Position numbers and translations under genes: made by a program
Notes under the pieces: generated by a model
The model's database searches: none
What the model was told of the DNA's origin: nothing
The model's input: only the letters and a program-made list of their open reading frames with translations
Shown: one piece after another, positions 19,907 to 28,637 of the stretch
Numbering within the stretch: position 1 is the stretch's first letter
How the letters are laid out: every line of letters starts with the position of its first letter
Assembly: GCA_945901795.1 (NCBI GenBank)
Contig: CAMDLP010000003.1
Coordinates: 1-64,000 of the forward strand
Length of the DNA: 64,000 bases
Direction of reading: 5' to 3'
Origin: Akkermansia muciniphila
GTDB taxonomy: Bacteria; Verrucomicrobiota; Verrucomicrobiia; Verrucomicrobiales; Akkermansiaceae

Positions 19907-21829
19907 TCAGCGGAGGCCCCGGAGCAGCAGTTCGGCGTTGGTCTTGGTGGCTTTGAGATTCGTCAGCAGAGTCTCGATGGCGTCGCCGATGGGAAGCCCG
20001 GCGAGCTGCTTGCGGATGTCCACGACTTTGAGGAATTCGTCGGGATGATAGAGCCGGTCGTCGTTGCGGGTGCCGGACTGGGGGATGTGAATCGCGGGAT
20101 AAACCCGCCGCTCGGCGAGCTCGCGATCCAAGCGGACCTCCATGTTGCCGGTGCCTTTGAATTCTTCGAAAACCACGTCGTCCAGACGGCTCTCGGTTTC
20201 CACCAGAGCGGTCGCGAGGATGGTCAGCGAGCCGCCTTCCTCGACATTGCGCGCCGTGCCGAAAAACTTGCGGGACTTTTGCAACGCCACCGGGCTGACG
20301 CCGCCGGAGCCGATCGGGCCGCCCTGCATCGCCGAATTGTGGCCACGGGCGAGACGGGTGAGGCTGTCCAAAAGGAGGATCACGTCCTTGCCTTGCTCGA
20401 CGAGCCGCTTGGCGCGCTCGATGACCAGATCCGCGACCTGCGCGTGGCGGCGGGGCGACTCGTCGAAGGTCGAGGCGAACACCTGCGAACCGACGGTTTC
20501 TTCGAAATCGGTGACTTCTTCCGGGCGCTCGTCGAGCAGCAGGATGATGAGCTCGGCGTCCGGGTGGTTCATGCGGATCGAGCGGGCGATTTGCTTGAGC
20601 AAGATGGTCTTTCCACCGCGTGGAGGCGCAACGATGATCCCTCGCTGTCCCTTGCCGAGCGGCGCGATGAGATCGATGGCGCGCACGCCGAGAAAATCAT
20701 TCCCCTCCCCTTCCAAATGAATCCGTTGATCCGGGAACAGCGGCGTGAGGCGGTCGAATTCCTTCGGCGGCTGATAGTCGGCGACGGGCGTGCCTTCGAC
20801 TTCGATGAGTTCGTAACCGGAGAGGTATTTGCCACGCTCGCGGGGCGCGCGCACCCGGACATTGACCCGCTGCCCCATGCGCAGGCCATGATCACGGACC
20901 AAGTTCGTGCTGAGGTGAATGTCATCCGGGCCGGGACGGAAACTGCGTTGCGGATCTCTCAGCATCGCGAAATTGTCCTTCCCCAACTCGAGGATGCCCT
21001 CGCAGACCAGGCCCGTGCCTTCGTAGCCGTAAAAGCAGAGCAGCTCGTATACCAGCTGGCTTTTCGGGATGCCGCCTTGGATTCTGGCAGGCACCGCCTC
21101 GGCCATCGCTTGCAGCTCGGCGAGCGACTTGAGGCGGAATGAATTGATATCGATGGAAACCGGCACCGATGGAAGGGTGGCGGCGGCGGTCGCGGATTGG
21201 GATTCCGGAGCTTGGGGGTCGGTGGGTAGAGTCATGAGAAATACTTGGGCGAAACGGCGAATTTGAGAGCGGAGCACGGCGGGCGGACCTTCGTTCCAAA
21301 AAACCACATCCGCGCGGGACATTTTTTCCTGAACCGGAAGTTGGGCGGCGAGGATCGACTCGATCAAAAGATCATCGAACCCACTGCGCGCCTTGAGCCG
21401 CTGAATCTGAGTGGAACGGGAAGAAGCGACAACGAGCACCTGGGTCTGGCCGAAATCGAATCCCTTCTCAAAGAAGAGCGGAACGTCTGCGACGAATAAT
21501 TCCGCCCCCCGTTTACCAGCCTGTTCGAGGGAATCAAGACATTCCTGCCGCACCCGCGGATGAAGGATCGCCTCCAGCCGGAGTCGGGCGGCGTCATCCG
21601 CGAAAACCCGGCCGCGCAGGAAATGGCGGTCGATCCTACCCCGCGCATCGAGCGCATCGCGGCCGAAGGCCTCGGACACAATCGCCGCGACCTCGGGATC
21701 CGCCTCGAGCAAGCGGTGGACCGCCTCGTCGCAGTCGAAAATCGCCACCCTCGGCAGCCACTCGCGCAGCAAGCGGCAAACCGTGGATTTCCCCGAGGCG
21801 ATTCCGCCCGTCAGCGCCATCACTTGCAT
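19907..21829 (-). CDS. coaE-rho: dephospho-CoA kinase fused in frame to transcription terminator Rho
   Basis: One open frame of about 640 residues. Residues 1-195 are CoaE (last step of CoA synthesis): P-loop LTGGIASGKSTVCRLL, FDCDEAVHRLL, LHPRVRQECL, VADVPLFFEKGFD. Without a stop it continues from about residue 199 (MTLPTDPQ, ATG 21233-21235) into a complete Rho helicase: LAELQAMAEAVPARIQG, RNA-binding YGYEGTGLVCEGILEL, Walker A APPRGGKT, Walker B VILLLDSLTRLARGHN, Q/R-loop GSLTILATALVETESRLD, and FKGTGNMEVRLDRELAERRV. Rho alone would be 442 residues, a normal length. The internal ATG lacks a clear Shine-Dalgarno, so either a fusion protein or independent initiation is possible. The CoaE start is uncertain among several ATGs between 21820 and 21850. 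Confidence 0.9.
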   Translation of the reverse strand: MQVMALTGGIASGKSTVCRLLREWLPRVAIFDCDEAVHRLLEADPEVAAIVSEAFGRDALDARGRIDRHFLRGRVFADDAARLRLEAILHPRVRQECLDSLEQAGKRGAELFVADVPLFFEKGFDFGQTQVLVVASSRSTQIQRLKARSGFDDLLIESILAAQLPVQEKMSRADVVFWNEGPPAVLRSQIRRFAQVFLMTLPTDPQAPESQSATAAATLPSVPVSIDINSFRLKSLAELQAMAEAVPARIQGGIPKSQLVYELLCFYGYEGTGLVCEGILELGKDNFAMLRDPQRSFRPGPDDIHLSTNLVRDHGLRMGQRVNVRVRAPRERGKYLSGYELIEVEGTPVADYQPPKEFDRLTPLFPDQRIHLEGEGNDFLGVRAIDLIAPLGKGQRGIIVAPPRGGKTILLKQIARSIRMNHPDAELIILLLDERPEEVTDFEETVGSQVFASTFDESPRRHAQVADLVIERAKRLVEQGKDVILLLDSLTRLARGHNSAMQGGPIGSGGVSPVALQKSRKFFGTARNVEEGGSLTILATALVETESRLDDVVFEEFKGTGNMEVRLDRELAERRVYPAIHIPQSGTRNDDRLYHPDEFLKVVDIRKQLAGLPIGDAIETLLTNLKATKTNAELLLRGLR

Positions 21830-22356
21830 GGGAAAAGCATGCATGGGCATGAGCTGCAGAGGCAAGACGCAAGATTCAAGACGCAAGGCCGAGCGGCTCG
21901 AAAAATGATACCAGCTCTATGAATTAAAGCGACGGACTGGGGTAGGAAGAGTCTCAAAGGTCAAAGGTCAGCTCAGAATTCGCGGTTCATCGACTTTTGA
22001 CCTTCAGACATTCGACTTTTAGACCCATGGTCCAGCTTGCGATTTGTCAGGCCCTTGCTGGCTTGCAAATCGGAATACAGAATATCAATATGCAAGTTTA
22101 CCGGACTCATCCTATCCCATCGGGGAAAAGATCACGGTTTCTGCGGCGAGTGACCTGCCTGATGGTTGGCAACGGAAACCATCGACCTCAGGAAGGACGC
22201 AGATGCCACAGTTTGGTGCTGCCTGCCGGACATGTGTGAGCGTCTTCTGCGGAATGAAGAGCTCCGCACCGCATGGAGCAGAGCTTCCATCCGCCGCTGG
22301 CGGCAGCAGAGCTTGCCGCACTCCGGAGTGCGCGATGCTCTGCTCGGCGTGGCGGC
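21830..22356. other. about 530-bp intergenic region with repeat copy B
   Basis: Upstream of coaE-rho. Near 21955-22025, AAGGTCAAAGGTC is followed by CGACTTTTGACCTT, giving a 9-bp inverted repeat (aaggtcaaa / tttgacctt). The right half is the inverted copy B of the dispersed repeat. No gene is supported; short open frames here lie in repeat sequence. Confidence 0.5.
22214..22345 (-). repeat. dispersed two-module palindromic repeat, copy B
   Basis: Read on the minus strand: gagcagagcatcgcgcac, tccggagtgcggcaagctct, then gctgccgccagcggcgga, tggaagctctgctccatgcg and gcggagctcttca...gcagaagacgctc. Same modules and order as copy A, with a longer module 2. It lies immediately downstream of the stop of the next gene (22357). 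Confidence 0.75.
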
Positions 22357-23067
22357 CTACTCTGGAGCCGGTCCGGCGGCGGAGCCATCAGTCCCGGGCG
22401 GGGCCTGCTCCGGGGGGGCGAGCTTCAAAGCTTGGAGCCGTTCAAGCGCCAGTTGACGGAGCTTTTCTGGAGTTCCGGCGAGTTCCTCGTTCTCCAGCAC
22501 GAAGGCTAGCTGTTCGGTTGCTTGAGTGCGGATGTCCTGGTCGCCATGGCCCATGAGGCCGAGATAGCCCTCGATCTGCTGTTTCGGCCGGTCACCGTGG
22601 TTGGCGAGTCCCTCGAAATAGCGTTGTGCCAAATCCACCGGCAGCGACGGATCGGTCGCCAGTGCGGCGAAGGCACCGAAGTCGAGGTTCAGGCCGTGGG
22701 CCAATGCCTCTGCGCGCTCTCCTTCGGAAAGTTCGCGGCTGCGGGCAATCACGCACAATTCTTTGGCCGCCAGACTCTCGGACAGCGAATCGTCCGTGAG
22801 AATCCGCTCCACCTGTGGAAACTGACTGGCGGTCAACTCAGCTTGCCCTGGGATTCGCTTGTGCGAGGAGCGGGTGGCATGCGGCGCAGCGGACCCATCC
22901 AGAGACGCCGAAGGATCCGCTCCCGCGCCGTTGACGGACACGGATTCTTCAGGCTGCTGCCCGGAGTTCATCAAAACCAGGAACACGGCGAGCCCCAACG
23001 CGAGCAAGGCACCCGCGAGCCACCAGCGGCTCCGGAAAGAGGTTGTTTTGCTGTTGCGGGTGCTCAT
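22357..23067 (-). CDS. single-pass membrane protein of unknown function
   Basis: 236 residues, not recognised. A basic N-terminus (NSKTTSFRSRWW) is followed by one transmembrane helix (LAGALLALGLAVFLVLM), a Ser/Ala-rich linker, and from about residue 75 an alpha-helical region (FPQVERILTDDSLSESLAAK; ALATDPSLPVDLAQRYFEGL; THEAT-like spacing with IRTQATEQLAFVLEN). This suggests an extracytoplasmic helical-repeat domain. Pro/Ala/Gly-rich end. Start ATG 23065-23067. It stands alone between two repeat clusters. Confidence 0.65.
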   Translation of the reverse strand: MSTRNSKTTSFRSRWWLAGALLALGLAVFLVLMNSGQQPEESVSVNGAGADPSASLDGSAAPHATRSSHKRIPGQAELTASQFPQVERILTDDSLSESLAAKELCVIARSRELSEGERAEALAHGLNLDFGAFAALATDPSLPVDLAQRYFEGLANHGDRPKQQIEGYLGLMGHGDQDIRTQATEQLAFVLENEELAGTPEKLRQLALERLQALKLAPPEQAPPGTDGSAAGPAPE

Positions 23068-23099
23068 CGGAGGTCCTGTCGCGGGTCATGATTTGTAAA

Positions 23100-23221
23100 A
23101 ACGTGGCTGGAGCGTCTCGCTCCAGTCCGTTGTCCGGGCGTCTCGCCCGGATCTGATAGGCGCGGGGCGAGACGCCCCCCGCAACGGTCTGGCGCGAGAC
23201 GCGCCAGCCACTTTCCCGCCG
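23100..23221. repeat. cluster of four palindromes with GCGTCTCGC / GCGAGACGC cores
   Basis: The 120 bp are bounded by gtggctgg and ccagccac and contain ctggagcgtctcgctccag, ccgggcgtctcgcccgg, gcggggcgagacgccccccgc and ctggcgcgagacgcgccag. Each is an inverted repeat around the same 7-9-nt core but with different arms. The cluster lies between the ends of two minus-strand genes. REP/BIME-like. Confidence 0.75.
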
Positions 23222-23222
23222 A

Positions 23223-26200
23223 TCAGTAGAATTCCTGCTTAATGGTGTGCTTGATTCCGGCGATGGTGATCTCCGCCTCGCGGCGGACGTTGGTGAAATT
23301 CTGAGCCACGTTGATCACCACCGTGCCGTTGCCGTCGCCAGGTGTCGTGAGGCTCGGTCCGGTCTCGCCAGCCACACTGCTCACCGTGGCGGTGAGCCAA
23401 TTGGCTGAGGAAGGAATCACCACAGCCCAAGCACCTGCGGTGCCAACCGTGATCGTGTAGGAGGTCGCCGCCGCGCGAACGGACTCGTTCTTCAGCGGGT
23501 AAACCGAGGTGATTTCGGGATTGAGTCCGGAGGTATTGGCCTCGACCACGAAGTCGCCTGCGGAGAGACCGCTGGTGTAGTAGCCCTTGAACGTTTTGCT
23601 CTTCTGCACCACCACGGCATAACCCTTGGTCGGCGCATTCAAGAGGTTGCGGGTCACGTCGGTGCGGGTATAGCTGAGAGACAACAACCCGGAACTCGAC
23701 GTGAAGGTCGCCTTGGAGCGGTCATTCTGGGTGGCGGGGATGGTCATCTGGCCGTTCGTCGCCCAAGTGCCTACTTTTTGCACGCCGTCGAAGTTTCCGC
23801 CCAGCCAGTTGAAGACTGAGTTGTTGGCGCTCGGCGAGAAGCTCGCCAGTGGCAGCACCCCCGTGGCCGGCGGATAGTAGCGGGAACCCGTCAGCTCGCG
23901 AAGCTGGTCAAAGCCCGACGGGAACAAGCTGCCCGTCGCTCCGACGGCGCTGAACAAGCGCACTGAGCCGTCGAAATCGCTCTGTCCCGACAGGTCCTGA
24001 AGCTTGAGCGTCCCGATCAGCACGGTGCGAGCCTTGGAGCTGCTCCGGCTGAACAGCGGGATCAGATCGCCATTCACAATCGGCGCGGAATACGAGCTGC
24101 TGCTGCCGTCCGGAAGATAGATCTTGAACGCCACCTGACCGCTGGTGCTGATCGAGCCGGTCGCCACGGCACTGCCGGCAGGACCGGAAGCACTGGTGAG
24201 CAGCGCTGCCTCGAAGGTCACCTTGCCGGCTGAGAGGTAAGCATAGGACTTCGAGTAGAGCGTGTGGCGCAACTGGAAGTAGAGCGTGCCACCCGTGCGG
24301 GTCTTGAAGTTACCCTCGATGTAATACTTGTTCACGCCCTGTTTCACCAGGTTCATCGTGACGGAGATCAGGCCGCTGGTCGGGTTCGGAATACCGGTGA
24401 AGGCTCCCGTCGCCGAGAAACTGCTTTTGAACGAGCTGTCCACAACCAGTCCCAGCAAGGACGAGGAGAACGAGCCTTTGCTCGAAAGCCGCAGGTTCTG
24501 CTTGAAGGATTGGCCGCTCTTCGGATCGAACACCAAACCCGCGTAATCCCCGCTGACCAGGCTGTTGCCAAACGGAATCACTTCCGTGCCCGTGCCCGGG
24601 CCGAAGGACGGCGTGTTGGGATCTGTTTGAGTGAGGTTAAGCTCGTCGTCGTCGCTGATGCCATCGCCGTCGGTGTCCAGCACGTCGAACTCCAATGGGT
24701 CGGTTCCGGCATCCACTTCGGCCCCATCACTGAGCCCATCGCCGTCGGTGTCCGCCACGGTCGGGTTGGTGCCTGTGTTCACGGCAGAGACAAAGATCCC
24801 GGTATTGGTTTCGACCTTGTCACTCAGTCCGTCGCCGTCGGTGTCGGCCACGGTCGGGTTGGTGCCTGTGTTCGTTGCGGAAACAAAGAGACCGGTGTTG
24901 GTTTCGACTCCGTCATTCAAACCGTCACCGTCGGTGTCGGCCTTGGTCGGATCGGTGGCGACCCTCGGCGGCACCGGATTGATCTCGTCATAGTCCTGGA
25001 TTCCATCACCATCCGAATCCATATTGAGAATTGGAAAGGTTCCCAGTGCGTAGGTGGTGAGGAGCGAGGTGTCGGCAGTGGTTTTCTTCGAGGTGGTGAA
25101 GAGCCAGTAGGCAAAATCCGGCGTGATCCGTGAAGTGTTGAGCAGGTTGGTTCCGACCGTGGTAACGACGGTGCGCGTGAGGCTGCTATCGTAATGGGCC
25201 ACCACGGCTGCGGGAAGATTGCCGTCACCTCCGGGGAGATCCGTGGCGTTTTCCCAGATCACCGCCTGTTCGTTGGTGACGAAGAGCGCGCGGGATTGAT
25301 TGGTCCCAAGGTAGGAAAACCCAGCGCCGCCGGCGCGCAGCCAGATGAGCTTGCTGGAGTCCTCATCGTAAACCAAAGCGGAACCATCAACGGGATTGAC
25401 GGTGCCGGTGACGGCGGAGGTGGTGATGGCATCGGTGAGAACGGCGGTGGATCGGAGGGCCGCCGTACTGCCAAGCAGGTAGGTGCGGACGGTTTTTTTG
25501 TCGGTATCCAGCGTGTAGATGAACTTCTGGTCGCCGACGCGGGCGTAGTTGGTGAGATCCAGTACCTTCTCGGTGGCAGTAAATAGGGCAATGGCTGTGG
25601 GCAAACCGACCAGGCTGCCGGTGGATAAGCTACGGCGCTGCTCCTTGATGACTCCGGCGGTGTCCGCATAGACCAAGCGGGTGTTGGAACAGAACAAGAC
25701 CTGGATGACCGACCCAGTTTGGAAGAGGACACTTCGACCTTGGCTATCAAACCAATGATACTGGTCTGTGTAGACCGCCGGTGTCAGTTTGGGATTGGTC
25801 TGCACATCCGGGATTTTGACCGCAATGGATCCGTCCGAACCATGGCCGATGGAGCTGACACCAGGCCCAGTCACGCCAATGCCAAAGTCAGGAACAGGCC
25901 TGACGGGAATCGACAGTGCTTTGACAAACTGAACCCCCGCATCGAAGGTGACGCGGTAGAAGCGAATGTCGGCGTCGTCGCTATTGTTTATGGGACCAGG
26001 CGTTTCGGCGCCATTGTCTTTGCGGGTGGTGCTGATGAAAGTGAGGGCACCCGTGGTGGTGGTGGCAGGGGCCGTCTCTACGACTTCCTTGCCTTGGAAG
26101 GTGACCGGCGAGGAGGTAACGGTGGCGCTGCCGGCAACCGCACGGAACATCGTCAAACTCGCGTTGGGCCGGGCCGGGTAGGAATTGAAATCGACGAAAC

Positions 26201-27797
26201 GGTTGCTCCAGACGAGACACTCCGAGTTGGTGACAAACAAGGGGATTGCCTGGGCGCTATCTGGCAGCAGGCGGACCACCCCCGCGCTGTCGATCCAAGT
26301 GAGCACGCCGCTGGCGTCGAGGACGCATTTCGAGCCATCGTCGCCGTAGCGGTTGAACTCCATGCGGTTGCCAAAGGGCGTGTAGGGCACCGGGATGGTG
26401 ACCGGAACCTCATTCTTGAATTGCGAGAACTTGTAGAGATCCTCAGGCGGGATCACAGCAGGCTTGCTGGCAGGATCCCTCGGGTTTGTAGGCGGAACCG
26501 CATTCAGCTCCTGGGAGTCGCTGGCACCATCGCCGTCGGTGTCCGGCAACAGAGGATTGGAAGTGAAACCACCCACGCCGTTGATTTCGATCCCATCGGA
26601 GACGCCGTCAGCATCGGTGTCCGCGCTTGTCGGATTGGTCAACGAGGTGTCCACTTCGAATTGATTGGTAAGACCATCACCATCCGTGTCCTTTGTGACA
26701 TCGGCCACCAAGGGATCATTGCCATAGTTCGACTCCTGAAGGTCCGTGAGCCCGTCGCCATCGGTATCGACCAAAGTCGGATTGCTGCCAAATGCAAGCT
26801 CCTGGCCATCATTGAGGCCGTCGCCGTCGGTGTCCGCCACCAGAGGATTGGAAGTGAAACCACCCACAGCAGGGTTGGTTTCGATTCCATCCGTTACGCC
26901 GTCAGCGTCGGTATCCGCATTGGCTGGCTGGGTGGGACGCAGCTCGAGCAAGTAGCCGCGTGTGGTGACGACTTGGGCAGTCTCCCATGTGAAAGCGCTG
27001 CCAGCGCTGAGGAAAACGCCCTCTTGGGAGTTGACGCGATTCCCAGGAAGGAGGTCGCTGGCCCAATTGACATAGGCGCCGGGAACGGGGGAAGAGACGC
27101 GACCGGAGAATTGACGGATCGAAGCGGTGGCAGTGGCTCCCGTCCCAGCACCGGTGATGGTGACGAAAGGTGCCGATGTGTAGCCGGATCCGGGGTTAAG
27201 AATCGCGATGCCAGTGACTTGGCCGGCAACGACCGTGGCGACAGCGGTCGCACCCGTTCCACCACCGCCGGCAATTGTGACAGTGGTCGTATTGGTGTAG
27301 CCTGTGCCGGGAGCGGTCACCGCCGCAGCGGAGACATTAGCATTGGCGGCGAGGGTCAACAGAGCAGCGGCAAGAGCACCGCCGCCATTGCCACCGGAGA
27401 TGGTGACGGTGGGCGCGGCCGTGTAATAAGTCCCTCCATCTCCGGTAACGGTGATGGACTGAATCCGCCCCGCGCTGAGAGTGACAGCGGTAGTCGGACC
27501 GGTGCCTAAGGAAACTGTGGCTGCAGCTCCGGAGCCACCGCCAACGGGAGTGAAGCTGACACCTGTCGGAGCAACGGTATAGGATCCCCTGCTGGTGATG
27601 GTAACACCCGTCACCACACCACCGCTCACGGTCGCGATCGCGGTGGCACCACTGCCAGTGCCGCCGATGAAACTCACCGTTGGGGGATTCACATACAAGG
27701 AACCACCCGCCGTCACGGTGACCGAGGATACTCCAGATGCTCCCGAGAATAAAACTACTGGTGGACTGGTGTAACCGTATCCGGCATTGGAAACCAC
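23223..27797 (-). CDS. giant secreted TSP3-repeat protein, surviving main reading frame
   Basis: 1524-residue open frame (GTG at 27797), clearly the rest of a longer gene that begins at 28465. Order: about five tandem 40-residue Gly-rich repeats (GYGYTSPPVVLFSG; GTGATAVATVVAGQVTG); first calcium-binding thrombospondin type 3 cluster (ADTDGDGLNDGQE, VDTDGDGLTDLQE); a long beta-rich region of propeller-like repeats; second TSP3 cluster (KADTDGDGLNDGVETNT); a beta domain; and a C-terminal BACON-like domain (WLTATVSSVAGETG ... EAEITIAGIKHTIKQ). An extracellular adhesive or structural role is likely from composition only. It follows the pilus-type block on the same strand. Confidence 0.75.
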   Translation of the reverse strand: MVSNAGYGYTSPPVVLFSGASGVSSVTVTAGGSLYVNPPTVSFIGGTGSGATAIATVSGGVVTGVTITSRGSYTVAPTGVSFTPVGGGSGAAATVSLGTGPTTAVTLSAGRIQSITVTGDGGTYYTAAPTVTISGGNGGGALAAALLTLAANANVSAAAVTAPGTGYTNTTTVTIAGGGGTGATAVATVVAGQVTGIAILNPGSGYTSAPFVTITGAGTGATATASIRQFSGRVSSPVPGAYVNWASDLLPGNRVNSQEGVFLSAGSAFTWETAQVVTTRGYLLELRPTQPANADTDADGVTDGIETNPAVGGFTSNPLVADTDGDGLNDGQELAFGSNPTLVDTDGDGLTDLQESNYGNDPLVADVTKDTDGDGLTNQFEVDTSLTNPTSADTDADGVSDGIEINGVGGFTSNPLLPDTDGDGASDSQELNAVPPTNPRDPASKPAVIPPEDLYKFSQFKNEVPVTIPVPYTPFGNRMEFNRYGDDGSKCVLDASGVLTWIDSAGVVRLLPDSAQAIPLFVTNSECLVWSNRFVDFNSYPARPNASLTMFRAVAGSATVTSSPVTFQGKEVVETAPATTTTGALTFISTTRKDNGAETPGPINNSDDADIRFYRVTFDAGVQFVKALSIPVRPVPDFGIGVTGPGVSSIGHGSDGSIAVKIPDVQTNPKLTPAVYTDQYHWFDSQGRSVLFQTGSVIQVLFCSNTRLVYADTAGVIKEQRRSLSTGSLVGLPTAIALFTATEKVLDLTNYARVGDQKFIYTLDTDKKTVRTYLLGSTAALRSTAVLTDAITTSAVTGTVNPVDGSALVYDEDSSKLIWLRAGGAGFSYLGTNQSRALFVTNEQAVIWENATDLPGGDGNLPAAVVAHYDSSLTRTVVTTVGTNLLNTSRITPDFAYWLFTTSKKTTADTSLLTTYALGTFPILNMDSDGDGIQDYDEINPVPPRVATDPTKADTDGDGLNDGVETNTGLFVSATNTGTNPTVADTDGDGLSDKVETNTGIFVSAVNTGTNPTVADTDGDGLSDGAEVDAGTDPLEFDVLDTDGDGISDDDELNLTQTDPNTPSFGPGTGTEVIPFGNSLVSGDYAGLVFDPKSGQSFKQNLRLSSKGSFSSSLLGLVVDSSFKSSFSATGAFTGIPNPTSGLISVTMNLVKQGVNKYYIEGNFKTRTGGTLYFQLRHTLYSKSYAYLSAGKVTFEAALLTSASGPAGSAVATGSISTSGQVAFKIYLPDGSSSSYSAPIVNGDLIPLFSRSSSKARTVLIGTLKLQDLSGQSDFDGSVRLFSAVGATGSLFPSGFDQLRELTGSRYYPPATGVLPLASFSPSANNSVFNWLGGNFDGVQKVGTWATNGQMTIPATQNDRSKATFTSSSGLLSLSYTRTDVTRNLLNAPTKGYAVVVQKSKTFKGYYTSGLSAGDFVVEANTSGLNPEITSVYPLKNESVRAAATSYTITVGTAGAWAVVIPSSANWLTATVSSVAGETGPSLTTPGDGNGTVVINVAQNFTNVRREAEITIAGIKHTIKQEFY

Positions 27798-27812
27798 AAC
27801 GCGGGAAATTCG

Positions 27813-28465
27813 CTACGAGAGGATTGACTCGACCGGATTACTCAGGGTGAGCGTGCGGGCCGCGGAATTGATGGCGGTGATCGTTGTTCCCGAGGGCACA
27901 CCAGAGGCGACAAATGGCCGCCCAACCGTCAAGGCACCAACGTTCACCACATTGTGACGGTCGAGCTGCCGGGAGTCAAATCGGCAAAGACGGCGGAACC
28001 CAGTTCGGAAAGGTTGATGGGAATGGCAAGAGTGGAGCCGAAATCCGCCCACCGGTATTGCCCGTCTTTGCCGATGTCTTGCGCGCCGATCCAGAGTGGC
28101 CTGGCGAGGGTAACGCTGGGATCGTAGTTATTTGGCAGCGGGTTTGGCAGAGCCGTAGTCAACAAACCACGCTTGACCTGGTAAAGCTTGTCCAAGCTGT
28201 CGATCACGACCAAACGACCACCCTTGGACGCCGCATCAGCTAACGCGGCCTCGAAGGTGAATGGCCCGGTCACAATCTTAAAAGGATACACTTCAGCTCG
28301 ATCGAGAAGTCCGTCGCCATCGGTGTCCGTGTCATATGGGTCACTGCCGATGACGAGTTCCTCGCTATCAGACAGGAAGTCGGAATCAGCATCCTGAGCG
28401 TAAGCCGGAAATCAAACAGCTAGAATGCCGATGAGCGGCAGGGTGCGGGCGAGATAGGGCTTCAT
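27813..28465 (-). pseudogene. broken 5' part of the giant secreted gene (signal peptide, TSP3, lectin-like)
   Basis: An ATG at 28463-28465 starts a signal peptide MKPYLARTLPLIGILAV, then TGA at 28412-28414, then FPAYAQ in the same frame. It continues through a TSP3 unit (DPYDTDTDGDGLLDRAE) and a C-type-lectin-like domain (GPFTFEAALADAASKGGRLV; PLWIGAQDIGKDGQYRWADF). Near 27950 the frame shifts by one base (TPGSSTVT to VNVGALTVG). The new frame runs to a TAG at 27813-27815, beyond which it is the frame of the 1524-residue product. So three lesions separate start codon and main frame. Without them the protein would have about 1745 residues. Confidence 0.75.
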
Positions 28466-28637
28466 GATGGGGCAAGGAAAATTCGAGTTTTGTGCGAGGA
28501 ATCGGGTGCTGGAAGGAAAGGGACGGTAAGGAGTCGGGGCGGGAGCGGGATGATGAGTTGGGCGGCTTCAAGGCCGCCCGGAGGAGGCTTCCCCGGCCCG
28601 CTGGCGAGCGGAACCGGGAGAAGCGCTCCGGATGCGC

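Noticed and set aside
22044-22556. Short open frames between coaE-rho and the membrane protein
   Set aside because: They lie in copy B of the dispersed palindromic repeat and have no start signal or homology-like character.
27813-28052. The short frames before the giant gene as independent small genes
   Set aside because: Read together they form one protein (signal peptide, TSP3, lectin-like domain) that continues into the large frame, so they are fragments.
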